Positions 8,946 through 16,449 of a DNA stretch of 64,000 nucleotides are shown here, in pieces. This DNA comes from Flavobacterium sufflavum (lineage in GTDB: Bacteria > Bacteroidota > Bacteroidia > Flavobacteriales > Flavobacteriaceae), in NCBI RefSeq assembly GCF_004016525.1, contig NZ_SACJ01000002.1, positions 434,001 to 498,000 of the forward strand, read 5' to 3'. The notes beneath the pieces were generated by a model. It was not told the origin of the DNA. It did not search any database and saw only the letters and a list, made by a program, of their open reading frames with translations. The stretch's first letter is position 1, and each line of letters starts with the position of its first letter. The position numbers and the translations under genes are program-made.

Positions 8946-10025
8946 TTAGTTTTCCAATGGTTCTAGTTTCAAATTCAAATGAACACAATATTTGTTATCG
9001 GTTTGATTAATGGTTAATTGGTGTGCATTTGGATACAGAATATTCAATCTGTTTTTAATGTTTGCCAGCCCAATTCCAGAGTTGTTAGGATCTTTTATTT
9101 GATTTTCAATTCTGTTTTCAATCCAAAAATCCAGGATGTTATCTTCTATACTGATTTTAATTTTTACGTAAGTAGTTCCTTTGTAATCAGTCCCGTATTT
9201 AAAAGCATTTTCGATAAACGAAATCAACAGCATGGGTTCGATAGACTTGTTTCTGGTATCGCCATGAATGTTGATGAAAATATTTTCAATATTGTTTAAT
9301 CGTAACTTTTGTAAATCGATATAGTTTTTGATATAGTTGATTTCCTTTTCTAAAGATACAGCTTTATTGTCGGTTTCATAAAGCATGTAGCGCATCATTT
9401 CCGATAAGGTAACAATCGCATCAGGCACAAGATCCGATTTTTTATAGGCTAAAGAATATATGCTATTTAAGGCATTGAATAAAAAATGTGGATTAGTTTG
9501 TTTCCTTAAATAGTTTAATTCGGTAGTTGTTTTACGGGTTTCAGAAATTAATTTGTTTTGTTGATTAGTGTAATATTCTGAAAGCGTTTTAATTATGGTG
9601 CTTATTGTAACGATAAATAAATAAAAAAGGGAAGGGAAAAACTTGAAAAAAAAAGGTGGTTTTTTTAGGAATCTTTTCTCAGGAATAAATTCTTTTCCTG
9701 CTGCATCATATAGTTTTTGATGAGGAAAATTGTGGAAATCGGGTGAGAAATAAAAAATCTTCAGGCAGCTGAAAAAGGTCACTATGGCAAAAATAATTCC
9801 TAAATAAGCGGCATATTTTTTTTGCAAAAGCAAATTAGGGACAAAATAAAAATAGTTTGCATAGAAGATGATAATGCCACTTGACCATTGTACATAAAAT
9901 TCGGCGTTGATACTGGTGAAATTTTGATAAAATGGCAATAGTGAGGCAATTATTAAAAAGCACCAAATGATACTGTGTATCAGTATTTTGTTTGAATTGT
10001 TGTTTGTAATTCCCTCTAAGTTCAT
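8946..10025 (-). CDS. LytS-type sensor histidine kinase (HisKA_5/His_kinase family)
   Basis: 359 aa. Four predicted membrane helices lie within 15-145, with a charged, Pro-rich loop at about 95-128 between helices 3 and 4. A short coiled linker leads to the His_kinase H-box QTNPHFLFNALNS with phospho-acceptor H180. The ATPase domain has the N-box IENAFKYG and G-box SGIGLANIKNRL. No PAS or extracellular sensor domain is present, so stimulus sensing is by membrane helices or by partner lipoproteins. It starts immediately after the DUF4907 gene (stop 10026, start 10025), indicating translational coupling. The regulator follows. Confidence 0.92.
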   Translation of the reverse strand: MNLEGITNNNSNKILIHSIIWCFLIIASLLPFYQNFTSINAEFYVQWSSGIIIFYANYFYFVPNLLLQKKYAAYLGIIFAIVTFFSCLKIFYFSPDFHNFPHQKLYDAAGKEFIPEKRFLKKPPFFFKFFPSLFYLFIVTISTIIKTLSEYYTNQQNKLISETRKTTTELNYLRKQTNPHFLFNALNSIYSLAYKKSDLVPDAIVTLSEMMRYMLYETDNKAVSLEKEINYIKNYIDLQKLRLNNIENIFINIHGDTRNKSIEPMLLISFIENAFKYGTDYKGTTYVKIKISIEDNILDFWIENRIENQIKDPNNSGIGLANIKNRLNILYPNAHQLTINQTDNKYCVHLNLKLEPLEN

Positions 10026-10388
10026 CTAGATTTTAATTGACAATAAAATTAAATCTTTTTTTGTAATTGTAGGCGATGTTTTCTGTTTCAATTTTTGTAA
10101 AACTAAGTTACCTACTTTTAGTGCTTCCTCTTCGCTTTCAAACGATTTTTGATTCGGAATTACCGGTATTATAGATTGTTTTATAATGATTTTGTCATTG
10201 TTTTTTATAATGTATCCCCAGCCGGTTGGCGTTTTTATGGATTTTAAATTTAAGCCTTGCTTATTGTTGCAGGAAAAGAATATTATAAAGCCAATTAGTA
10301 ATAAAAGCTTTTTTGTGGCATTGAATAGAAAATTCTTCCGGATGTTAGTCCGGAAGAATTTAGGGTTTGTATTAATTGTCATTGTCAT
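10026..10388 (-). CDS. DUF4907 family lipoprotein
   Basis: 120 aa as drawn from the ATG at 10386-10388; an in-frame ATG at 10380-10382 is an equal alternative. Both starts lie inside the 3' end of the Kelch gene (17-bp overlap). The n-region is unusually long (about 29 residues with Lys/Arg), followed by LLLLIGFIIFFSC, a lipobox with the modified Cys near residue 41. The mature part (TPTGWGYIIKNNDKIIIKQSIIPVI) fits DUF4907, small periplasmic proteins of unknown function. A perfect 12-bp inverted repeat lies in the first codons. It sits between a Kelch lipoprotein and a sensor kinase, so it may be an accessory of that sensor. Confidence 0.7.
   Translation of the reverse strand: MTMTINTNPKFFRTNIRKNFLFNATKKLLLLIGFIIFFSCNNKQGLNLKSIKTPTGWGYIIKNNDKIIIKQSIIPVIPNQKSFESEEEALKVGNLVLQKLKQKTSPTITKKDLILLSIKI
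10331..10360. repeat. Perfect inverted repeat inside the 5' end of the DUF4907 gene
   Basis: Arms AATTCTTCCGGA (10331-10342) and TCCGGAAGAATT (10349-10360) surround a 6-nt loop. It begins 12 bp past the Kelch stop codon, where a terminator or an RNA processing hairpin for the Kelch gene would be expected, yet it is coding for the next gene. On the minus strand only a short T-stretch follows. Confidence 0.75.
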
Positions 10389-11376
10389 TTTGTTCTTCTA
10401 ATGGTTTAAATTCCCAGGCATCGTCATAATAAGTAGAGCCTGATCTACCTAGTAATATAAATCCTCTTTGGTTGATTGAAAACCCAATAGCATCTGTTCT
10501 TCCTGAACCTTCAAGAGCTGTTTTTTCTTTCCAAACATCAGTAGCAGGATTGTATTCCCAAATGGTTTTTGAGCTTTCTCCACAAGCAACATATCCTAAT
10601 CCATTTATTGAGAATGCTGATGCATTAGAACGTGTAATTGCATAATCATCGTTATAGGTTTCATCATCATTATCGTCCTGATCAATATCACGTTTTTTAG
10701 TCCAGGTATCAGTACTTGGATCAAACATCCAAAAATCGACCTGATAAACTCCATTATTGATACCTGTTCCTAAGTAGGCTTTGTCATCAATAATAAAAAC
10801 GGTAGCATTTCGTCTTTTGTTTCCGCTAAAACCATTTACTTGTGACCAGGAATTTGAGTTGGCATCATATTGGTAAAAATCCTTTAGATAATTTCCATCG
10901 TATCCTGTTCCAAAATAAGCTTTTCCACCCACTTGAAATCCAACAGCCGAATAGCGTGCAGTTCCAGTAAAATCAGCTTTTTGAGACCAGCTATTAGTGT
11001 TTGGATTGTATTGGTAAAAATCTTTTAGTTTATTGGTTCCATCATATCCTAAACCGATGTATCCTTTTCCGTCTAATTCAAATCCGGATGCCGAACTTCT
11101 GGCAACACCTGTAAAATCAGCTTTTTGTTCCCAATAATCGCCATCAGAATTGTAAGCCCAAAGGTCTTTTAGATATTCGTCTCCGGTATATCCTGTAGAA
11201 ACATAAGCATACGAACCAATTACAAAACTTGTTGCGCTTGATCTTGCAGGGCCGTCAAATGAAGATTTTTTAATCCAGTTACCTAACAACTCTTCATCGT
11301 CGTCATTGCTGCAACCCACAAATACTAATCCCATTAATAGCATGGTAATTATCGTTCTTCCTTTTAAAATAGTCAT
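10372..11376 (-). CDS. Kelch-repeat lipoprotein
   Basis: 334 aa. The lipoprotein signal is LMGLVFVGC with the lipidated Cys near residue 22, followed by an Asp/Glu-rich SNDDDEE linker that may act as an export or anchoring context. The body consists of about six Kelch blades of 45-50 residues. Each has a Gly-rich strand (GKGYIGLGYDG, GKAYFGTGYDG, DKAYLGTGI) and a distal Tyr-x-x-x-Trp (YNPNTNSW, YDANSNSW, FDPSTDTW), predicting a six-bladed beta-propeller for ligand or protein binding. The start could also be the internal ATG at codon 12. It lies 15 bp after the upstream beta-barrel gene in the same operon. An extracytoplasmic binding role is inferred. Confidence 0.88.
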   Translation of the reverse strand: MTILKGRTIITMLLMGLVFVGCSNDDDEELLGNWIKKSSFDGPARSSATSFVIGSYAYVSTGYTGDEYLKDLWAYNSDGDYWEQKADFTGVARSSASGFELDGKGYIGLGYDGTNKLKDFYQYNPNTNSWSQKADFTGTARYSAVGFQVGGKAYFGTGYDGNYLKDFYQYDANSNSWSQVNGFSGNKRRNATVFIIDDKAYLGTGINNGVYQVDFWMFDPSTDTWTKKRDIDQDDNDDETYNDDYAITRSNASAFSINGLGYVACGESSKTIWEYNPATDVWKEKTALEGSGRTDAIGFSINQRGFILLGRSGSTYYDDAWEFKPLEEQNDNDN

Positions 11377-11391
11377 AATTTATTTTATTTG

Positions 11392-12240
11392 TTACTGTTT
11401 GTATTTTATGCCAATGTTAAAGTGGTAACCATCATTAGCGTTGAAATTAAATTGTGTTGTTCCTCTATCGTTTGTTAATGTATATTTTTTGTTAAAATCA
11501 TATCCTCCCTGAAAACTCATGAACCAGTTGCGATCAATGTTTCTCTCATATTCTAATGCGGTTGTCATTTGAGAAAAACTCATTTTTGTAGCACTTAGAT
11601 TTGAATTGATAGCCTTTGCCTGATCGAGATTGTAATATTCTCCACTGAAAGTATTTGTCAATCGGAAAGCGTTTCGCTCGTTATTTGAATAGCTAATACT
11701 CGAATTAGGGAATCCTATTTCAATAGCGGTATTGCTGTTTAGTTTGCTGTAAAAAGCAACTGTAGGAAGTACTTCTGCTTTCCCAAAAACGGTCATCCTT
11801 TTTACTCCCAGATGAATAGTGTTGTTCCCATTAAAGTCATATTTAATTCCTGTTCCACCAAGGATTGTAACGTCAGAAAACCCCAAACTTTTTTCAAAAG
11901 TAGCTACTGTTTTAAATTCGAAATCCCAATCCATTTTATTGTTGATTTGATGTACGAGTCCGAAGTTGTTTTCTATCCGGTTGTATTTATTGTTGTTGTT
12001 CTCTGAATAATAATTTTCAAGGTTATAGTTTAAACTTGTGTTTTTATAGCTAAGGCTATTGGTGATTTTGTTTTTCGAATCTAAATTTTCATCAAAAGAA
12101 AAGCCTATTCCGGTTTCGTTTTTGGTTATTTCTTTTGTCGGAATCGTTTTTAGATTCAATTCTAACGAATAGCTACTTTGAGCAGATATTTTAAGAATTG
12201 AAATCATGAAAATTAGAGTTGTAAAATATTTTAACTTCAT
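11392..12240 (-). CDS. Putative outer-membrane beta-barrel protein
   Basis: 282 aa. The signal peptide ends near KISAQSS. The mature chain is a series of short alternating amphipathic strands with Asn/Tyr-rich turns and ends in FNIGIKYKQ, as in 10-14-stranded outer-membrane barrels. I do not recognise a named family. It is the first gene of the minus-strand operon that continues through the Kelch lipoprotein, DUF4907 and the LytS/LytTR pair. Its promoter probably lies at 12258-12265. A role as the outer-membrane partner of the Kelch lipoprotein is a guess from position only. Confidence 0.7.
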   Translation of the reverse strand: MKLKYFTTLIFMISILKISAQSSYSLELNLKTIPTKEITKNETGIGFSFDENLDSKNKITNSLSYKNTSLNYNLENYYSENNNNKYNRIENNFGLVHQINNKMDWDFEFKTVATFEKSLGFSDVTILGGTGIKYDFNGNNTIHLGVKRMTVFGKAEVLPTVAFYSKLNSNTAIEIGFPNSSISYSNNERNAFRLTNTFSGEYYNLDQAKAINSNLSATKMSFSQMTTALEYERNIDRNWFMSFQGGYDFNKKYTLTNDRGTTQFNFNANDGYHFNIGIKYKQ

Positions 12241-12257
12241 TTATTTTTTTATTGCTT

Positions 12258-12265
12258 CAAAAGTA
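12258..12265 (-). promoter_or_regulatory. -7 box for the barrel/Kelch/two-component operon
   Basis: Minus-strand TACTTTTG, an exact TAnnTTTG match, 17 nt before the ATG at 12240. No TTG is visible at a good -33 spacing. Confidence 0.45.
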
Positions 12266-12448
12266 GACTCAATATCTATTTTAAAAAAAGAAGATATATA
12301 GATGGCTGTTTTTAATAGACAAATCGGGGTTTTCTTAGGGTGAATCAATTATAACAACACGGATTGATTTTGTAGCTTAAAAAGGGGCTTTTATAGATGT
12401 AAAATCCTTGGTTGTATATGTTGTTAGGCTTTGTAGATAGTGCTCTGC

Positions 12449-12456
12449 TATATTTG
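12449..12456 (+). promoter_or_regulatory. -7 box for the DUF4270 operon
   Basis: TATATTTG, an exact TAnnTTTG match, 14 nt before the ATG at 12471. TTG trinucleotides at 12431 and 12421 give spacings of 15 and 25 nt, both off the usual 17-23. The gap 12241-12470 therefore holds two divergent promoters and could carry operators for the LytTR regulator. Confidence 0.5.
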
Positions 12457-12470
12457 TTCAAAAATTTTTT

Positions 12471-13796
12471 ATGTATAGATTATTTATAGTGTTGTTTTTT
12501 GGAGTTATACTTACTTCGTGTAACTCTGATGTAGATGCAGGAGAATTTGTAGTGGGTTCTGATAATTTATCGGTGACTAATAAAGTAATACTAATCGATA
12601 CTGCCACTGTTGAAGTTTCAACTATAAACTTTGATTCCTTAGTGACTTCTGGGCAAAGCCGAATTCTTTTAGGGAATTATGACGATCCTATTTTTGGGAA
12701 AGTAAATTCAGAAAGTTATTTTCAGCTTTCGTCTTCCGGTTATAATTTACAAACAACGAGTTCAGATACTGAGGGAGCTAATTATGTTTTTGATTCTATC
12801 AGAATGGTTTTAGTACCGGATAGATATTATTATGGCGATACTACAAAAGTGCAATCAATAAGCATTCATCGTTTGTCACAAAAAGTAAAATCAGATTCTG
12901 AAGATGATGCTAATTTGTATAACAATTCGAAATTCACCTATGATCCGGTAACTTTAGGAACAGCTTCATTTGCACCTAAGCCTTTAACTCAGGACACTGT
13001 TTTTGTAAAAATAGATAATACTTTTGGAGAAGCCCTTTTTCAGAAATTAAAAAAGAGAGAGATAACTACCGAGGATGAGTTTATAGAATATTTTAAAGGT
13101 TTGGTCATTCGGTCTACTTCGGTAAATTCATCCAGTGTTATAGGCTTTAGCACATCAGCAACATTACAATTGTATTATTCGAAAAAAGTAACCGATTCTA
13201 AAACATCAATTTTAAAAGAGTTTACAATTACTGACGCTAGCAAGCAATTTAATAGGATTTCTTTAGATCGAACCGGAACGGTATTGAAAGATTTACCGGG
13301 AACAACCGAGCGTTTGTCGAGTGAGTCCACCGAGAATAAATCTTTTATCCAATCCGGAACGGGATTAGCCTGTAGGATTGATTTTCCCAATATCAAGCAA
13401 CTCAAATACATTACTGAAAAAGGCGCCATTGTGGATGCCCAGTTAGTTATCAGACCTGTAAATAATACCTATTCTAAAAGTTATCCTCTGGCAGATTCCT
13501 TGAATGTGTATGTTGCCGATAAATTAAACAGGCTGAGTGGTACTCTTAAATCGGCTACGGGGTCTTCTATTTATGCCAAGCTGAATAAGGTTAATGACGA
13601 GTTTGATGAAAATATAGGTTACAGTATTCCATTAGGAACGTTTATGCAAAACGAGATGGTTAAAACATCGGATTCTAAATCGGCGTTAATTTTGACGATT
13701 CCCAATATTTCCAAGGCTGTTGATCGTTTGGTTTTGGGTAACCAGAAAAATGTGGGCAACAAAGTTCAATTGAAAATTTACTATATCTCTTATTAG
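12471..13796 (+). CDS. DUF4270 family lipoprotein
   Basis: 441 aa. The lipoprotein signal peptide is MYRLFIVLFFGVILTSC with the lipidated Cys at 17. The mature sequence matches the DUF4270 pattern: an early VGSDNL segment, SRILLGNYDDPIFGKVNSES (the conserved G.Y.DP.FG motif), and repeated beta-strands to a KIYYISY end. The family is widespread in Bacteroidota, and its function is unknown. The stop codon is directly followed by the ATG of the next gene (13796/13797), implying tight coupling with the downstream barrel protein. Confidence 0.87.
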   Translation: MYRLFIVLFFGVILTSCNSDVDAGEFVVGSDNLSVTNKVILIDTATVEVSTINFDSLVTSGQSRILLGNYDDPIFGKVNSESYFQLSSSGYNLQTTSSDTEGANYVFDSIRMVLVPDRYYYGDTTKVQSISIHRLSQKVKSDSEDDANLYNNSKFTYDPVTLGTASFAPKPLTQDTVFVKIDNTFGEALFQKLKKREITTEDEFIEYFKGLVIRSTSVNSSSVIGFSTSATLQLYYSKKVTDSKTSILKEFTITDASKQFNRISLDRTGTVLKDLPGTTERLSSESTENKSFIQSGTGLACRIDFPNIKQLKYITEKGAIVDAQLVIRPVNNTYSKSYPLADSLNVYVADKLNRLSGTLKSATGSSIYAKLNKVNDEFDENIGYSIPLGTFMQNEMVKTSDSKSALILTIPNISKAVDRLVLGNQKNVGNKVQLKIYYISY

Positions 13797-15038
13797 ATGA
13801 AAAATACAATCGCATTATTATTCTTTTTGATTTTGGGTTCTTTTAGCTCTTTTTCACAAAGTTTGTCCAGTTCTCCTTATTCTATATTTGGTTTAGGAAG
13901 TTTGTATGATTCTGATTTTGGGTCTATTTCGGCTATTGGTTCTTCGGGAGTTGCCCTGCCATCTAATCGATTTATAAATAATTTGAACCCTGCTTCTTTA
14001 GGATTTATGTATCAAAATCACTTTTTGTTTGATGTAGGAGGAAAGGCTATCCAGACCTCATATCAAGATTTGTCGAAGAAGGAGAGTCGCAATAACGTAC
14101 AGTTTTCTCATATTGCTTTTGCTTTCCCGTTAAGTACTAAATCGGCTGTTAGTGTTGCATTAAAGCCTTATTCCAGTGCTGGATTTAAAATATCAGATTA
14201 CAAATTACCTATTCAGGATAGTAATGAAGAATATACTTTAAGTGCTACAGGAACCGGAGGTTTAAATAATTTAGATATTTCGTATGGCTATCGAATAGGA
14301 AAAAAAGGAGCATTAGGATTGTTCGGTTCGGTTCTTTTTGGAAGCACTAAAGACAATAGGGAATATGTTATTGCAAATTCAGTAACCACTATTGATAAAG
14401 AATCGAGTTATAATGGAGTCCGACTTAATTTAGGTGGCCAATTCAAAGTAGATTCTACTTTTACTATTGGTGTCAATTTAAAATCGCCATCCAAAGTAAA
14501 TGCAACCAAAGTCCAATCGGTAATCACTTATAACGCTAATTTGAATGCTTCTAATACTGTTGAATCTCAAGCGAGTTCGGATGTAGATGATTATTATTTG
14601 CCATTTGAATTTGCTGTTGGTATCAATAAGCAGTTTAAGAATAAGCTTAATGTGAGCATGGATTATGAAAAGGCTTTTTGGAAAACGACAGATCAGGCTG
14701 ATATGTATGGGAATTATTTAAACCAGGAAAAATTTAAATTAGGGTTTTCGTATCGAAAGGGAAAAAATCCAAGAAGCTATTTTGATCGAATCCAATTTTC
14801 AACCGGAATTAATTATGATACCGGTTTTCTTGAAGTAGACAATAAAAGAATTGAGAATAAGGCGGTTTCTTTTGGGATTTCTTTGCCTATCGAGAATACT
14901 TTTTCAGCCCTTAATATTTCGTATTCTTACGGACAAAAAGGAAGAATTAGCAATGGATTAATAAAAGAAAATTATCATAAAATTTCTATTAATCTGTCTT
15001 TAGACGGGATTTGGTTTGTCAAAAGAAAATTTGAGTAA
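13797..15038 (+). CDS. Outer-membrane barrel protein (FadL/OMPP1-like)
   Basis: 413 aa. The signal peptide is about 20 residues, ending near SFSQSL. The mature N-terminus SSSPYSIFGLGSLYDSDFG and the NPASLGFM segment recall the N-terminal hatch of FadL-type (OMPP1/TodX-like) barrels, which move hydrophobic molecules across the outer membrane. The rest is alternating beta-strands. The substrate and exact family are uncertain. It begins at the base after the DUF4270 stop, so the pair is probably a functional unit. It converges with murI with no bases between the two stop codons and no terminator. Confidence 0.7.
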   Translation: MKNTIALLFFLILGSFSSFSQSLSSSPYSIFGLGSLYDSDFGSISAIGSSGVALPSNRFINNLNPASLGFMYQNHFLFDVGGKAIQTSYQDLSKKESRNNVQFSHIAFAFPLSTKSAVSVALKPYSSAGFKISDYKLPIQDSNEEYTLSATGTGGLNNLDISYGYRIGKKGALGLFGSVLFGSTKDNREYVIANSVTTIDKESSYNGVRLNLGGQFKVDSTFTIGVNLKSPSKVNATKVQSVITYNANLNASNTVESQASSDVDDYYLPFEFAVGINKQFKNKLNVSMDYEKAFWKTTDQADMYGNYLNQEKFKLGFSYRKGKNPRSYFDRIQFSTGINYDTGFLEVDNKRIENKAVSFGISLPIENTFSALNISYSYGQKGRISNGLIKENYHKISINLSLDGIWFVKRKFE

Positions 15039-15812
15039 TTAAAAATCTTTTTCTTGTACAACACAATTATTGCCTAAAATGGTTTGTAAAACCTTAGGGT
15101 TAGTATTGGTGTAAAAAATGGGCTTGCTGTTGTTATCATTGTTAAAGCCGATTTCTTTTAATAGGTTTTGCGTTTGTCTTGCCACGGCCAAACCAGAATC
15201 GATTATCTGAATATGATCGGGGATGATTTTTCTTATTTGAGGGATAAGATATGGATAATGACTGCAGCCCAGTACAAGGAAATCAATATTGGCTTCAATC
15301 ATAGGTTTTAGATAGGAGTGAAGCAATTGAGTCATTTCCGCCGATTCAATTTGTCCATTTTCTATCAATTCGACTAATCTGTAGCCTATTTGCTCAATGA
15401 TTTTTATGTGCTGGAACATTTCGGTAGTTTTATGAAATAACTCACTGTTTAATGTTCCTTTGGTAGCCAGTATGCCTATAATTTGTGTTTTGGAGTTAAT
15501 TGCGGCTGGTTTTATGGCAGGTTCAATGCCTATAAACGGAACGTCATATTTATCCCTTAATTCTCTTATAGCGTTGGTAGTTGCCGTGTTGCAGGCCACA
15601 ACAATGAGTTTGCAATTCATATCAAGTAGAAGATCAGTATTCTTCATGCTTAATCGAATGATTTCTTCTTTGGATTTTTCTCCATAAGGAGCATTTTTGC
15701 TGTCGGCTAAATAGATGGTTTTTTCATTTGGTAAAAGATTGTGAATCTCTCTCCAAATTGAAGTTCCTCCTATGCCAGAGTCAAAAACGCCTATGGGTTG
15801 GTTGTTGTCCAT
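15039..15812 (-). CDS. murI: Glutamate racemase
   Basis: 257 aa, normal length. The N-terminus is canonical (IGVFDSGIGGTSIWREI). Both catalytic cysteines are present: C74 in ACNTATTNAIREL and C183 in LGCSHYPYL. The enzyme interconverts L- and D-glutamate in the cytoplasm, supplying D-Glu for peptidoglycan. It follows the skp-like gene but is separated from it by a strong terminator (15861-15904), so it is transcribed separately. A perfect -7 box (15818-15825) ends only 5 nt before the ATG, which would give a leaderless or nearly leaderless mRNA. Confidence 0.96.
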   Translation of the reverse strand: MDNNQPIGVFDSGIGGTSIWREIHNLLPNEKTIYLADSKNAPYGEKSKEEIIRLSMKNTDLLLDMNCKLIVVACNTATTNAIRELRDKYDVPFIGIEPAIKPAAINSKTQIIGILATKGTLNSELFHKTTEMFQHIKIIEQIGYRLVELIENGQIESAEMTQLLHSYLKPMIEANIDFLVLGCSHYPYLIPQIRKIIPDHIQIIDSGLAVARQTQNLLKEIGFNNDNNSKPIFYTNTNPKVLQTILGNNCVVQEKDF

Positions 15813-15817
15813 TGAAA

Positions 15818-15825
15818 CAAATTTA
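15818..15825 (-). promoter_or_regulatory. -7 box abutting the murI start codon
   Basis: Minus-strand TAAATTTG, an exact TAnnTTTG match, followed by TTTCA and then ATG. With the usual 4-7 nt from this box to +1, transcription would start at or next to the start codon. No TTG is evident at -33. Confidence 0.5.
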
Positions 15826-15860
15826 AGGGCTATGAATTAATTTTCCTAAAAATAAGGCAT

Positions 15861-15904
15861 AAAAAAACCGCTCGATTCTGTGTAGAAAAAAGAGCGGTTT
15901 TTTT
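15861..15904 (-). terminator. Terminator after the envelope operon
   Basis: Perfect 13-bp stem (15861-15873 and 15892-15904) with GC core CCGCTC/GAGCGG, an 18-nt loop and seven A/T on each outer side. It is positioned to end the bamA-ompH-skp transcript before murI. Confidence 0.88.
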
Positions 15905-15922
15905 ATTTTTTGTTTTAGAATA

Positions 15923-16423
15923 TTAGAATCCTAAGTCTTTTTTAACATCAGCAGTAATGTTTGGACCATCAGCTAATAAAAGATTAGTACTGTCTAAAAC
16001 ATATTGGAATCCTTTAGCTTTACCTACTTTTTGAATAGAAGCTTTTACTTTTTCCATTAATGGTTTTACAATATCAGATTCTTTTTGTTGTAATTCTTTT
16101 TGAGCGTTATCTCTAAAGTCAACAATTCTTTTTTGCATGTCCTGAACTTCTTTACCACGTTCAGTGTTTACAGCTTCAGTTACTGTTGTAGATTCAGCTT
16201 CGTATTTTTTTAATTTAGCCTGGTATTCTTCTACCATTTTTTTGTAATCTGCATCGTATGTTCCGCTTAATTTTTCTAATTGGCTTTGAGCATCTAGCAT
16301 AGCTGGCATTTTCCCCATAATTTCACCTGTATCTACATGGGCAACCTTTGCTTGTGCATTGATGGTTTGATTTGCTCCTAAAACGAAAAGAGCGGCAATT
16401 AATAAAGTTTTAATTTGTTTCAT
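15923..16423 (-). CDS. OmpH/Skp family periplasmic chaperone
   Basis: 166 aa. The signal peptide is about 23 residues (ending INAQA). The mature part starts KVAHVDTGEIMGKMPAM, the OmpH/Skp strand, followed by a long Lys/Glu/Gln-rich helical hairpin (about 45-125) and the returning beta-strand (FQYVLDSTNLLLADG). Skp trimers hold unfolded outer-membrane proteins for BamA. It is 26 bp downstream of a second, longer OmpH paralogue and three genes below uppS in the BamA operon, which fits that role. Confidence 0.92.
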   Translation of the reverse strand: MKQIKTLLIAALFVLGANQTINAQAKVAHVDTGEIMGKMPAMLDAQSQLEKLSGTYDADYKKMVEEYQAKLKKYEAESTTVTEAVNTERGKEVQDMQKRIVDFRDNAQKELQQKESDIVKPLMEKVKASIQKVGKAKGFQYVLDSTNLLLADGPNITADVKKDLGF

Positions 16424-16449
16424 TGGTTTTAAAATATTAAGTAATTAAT

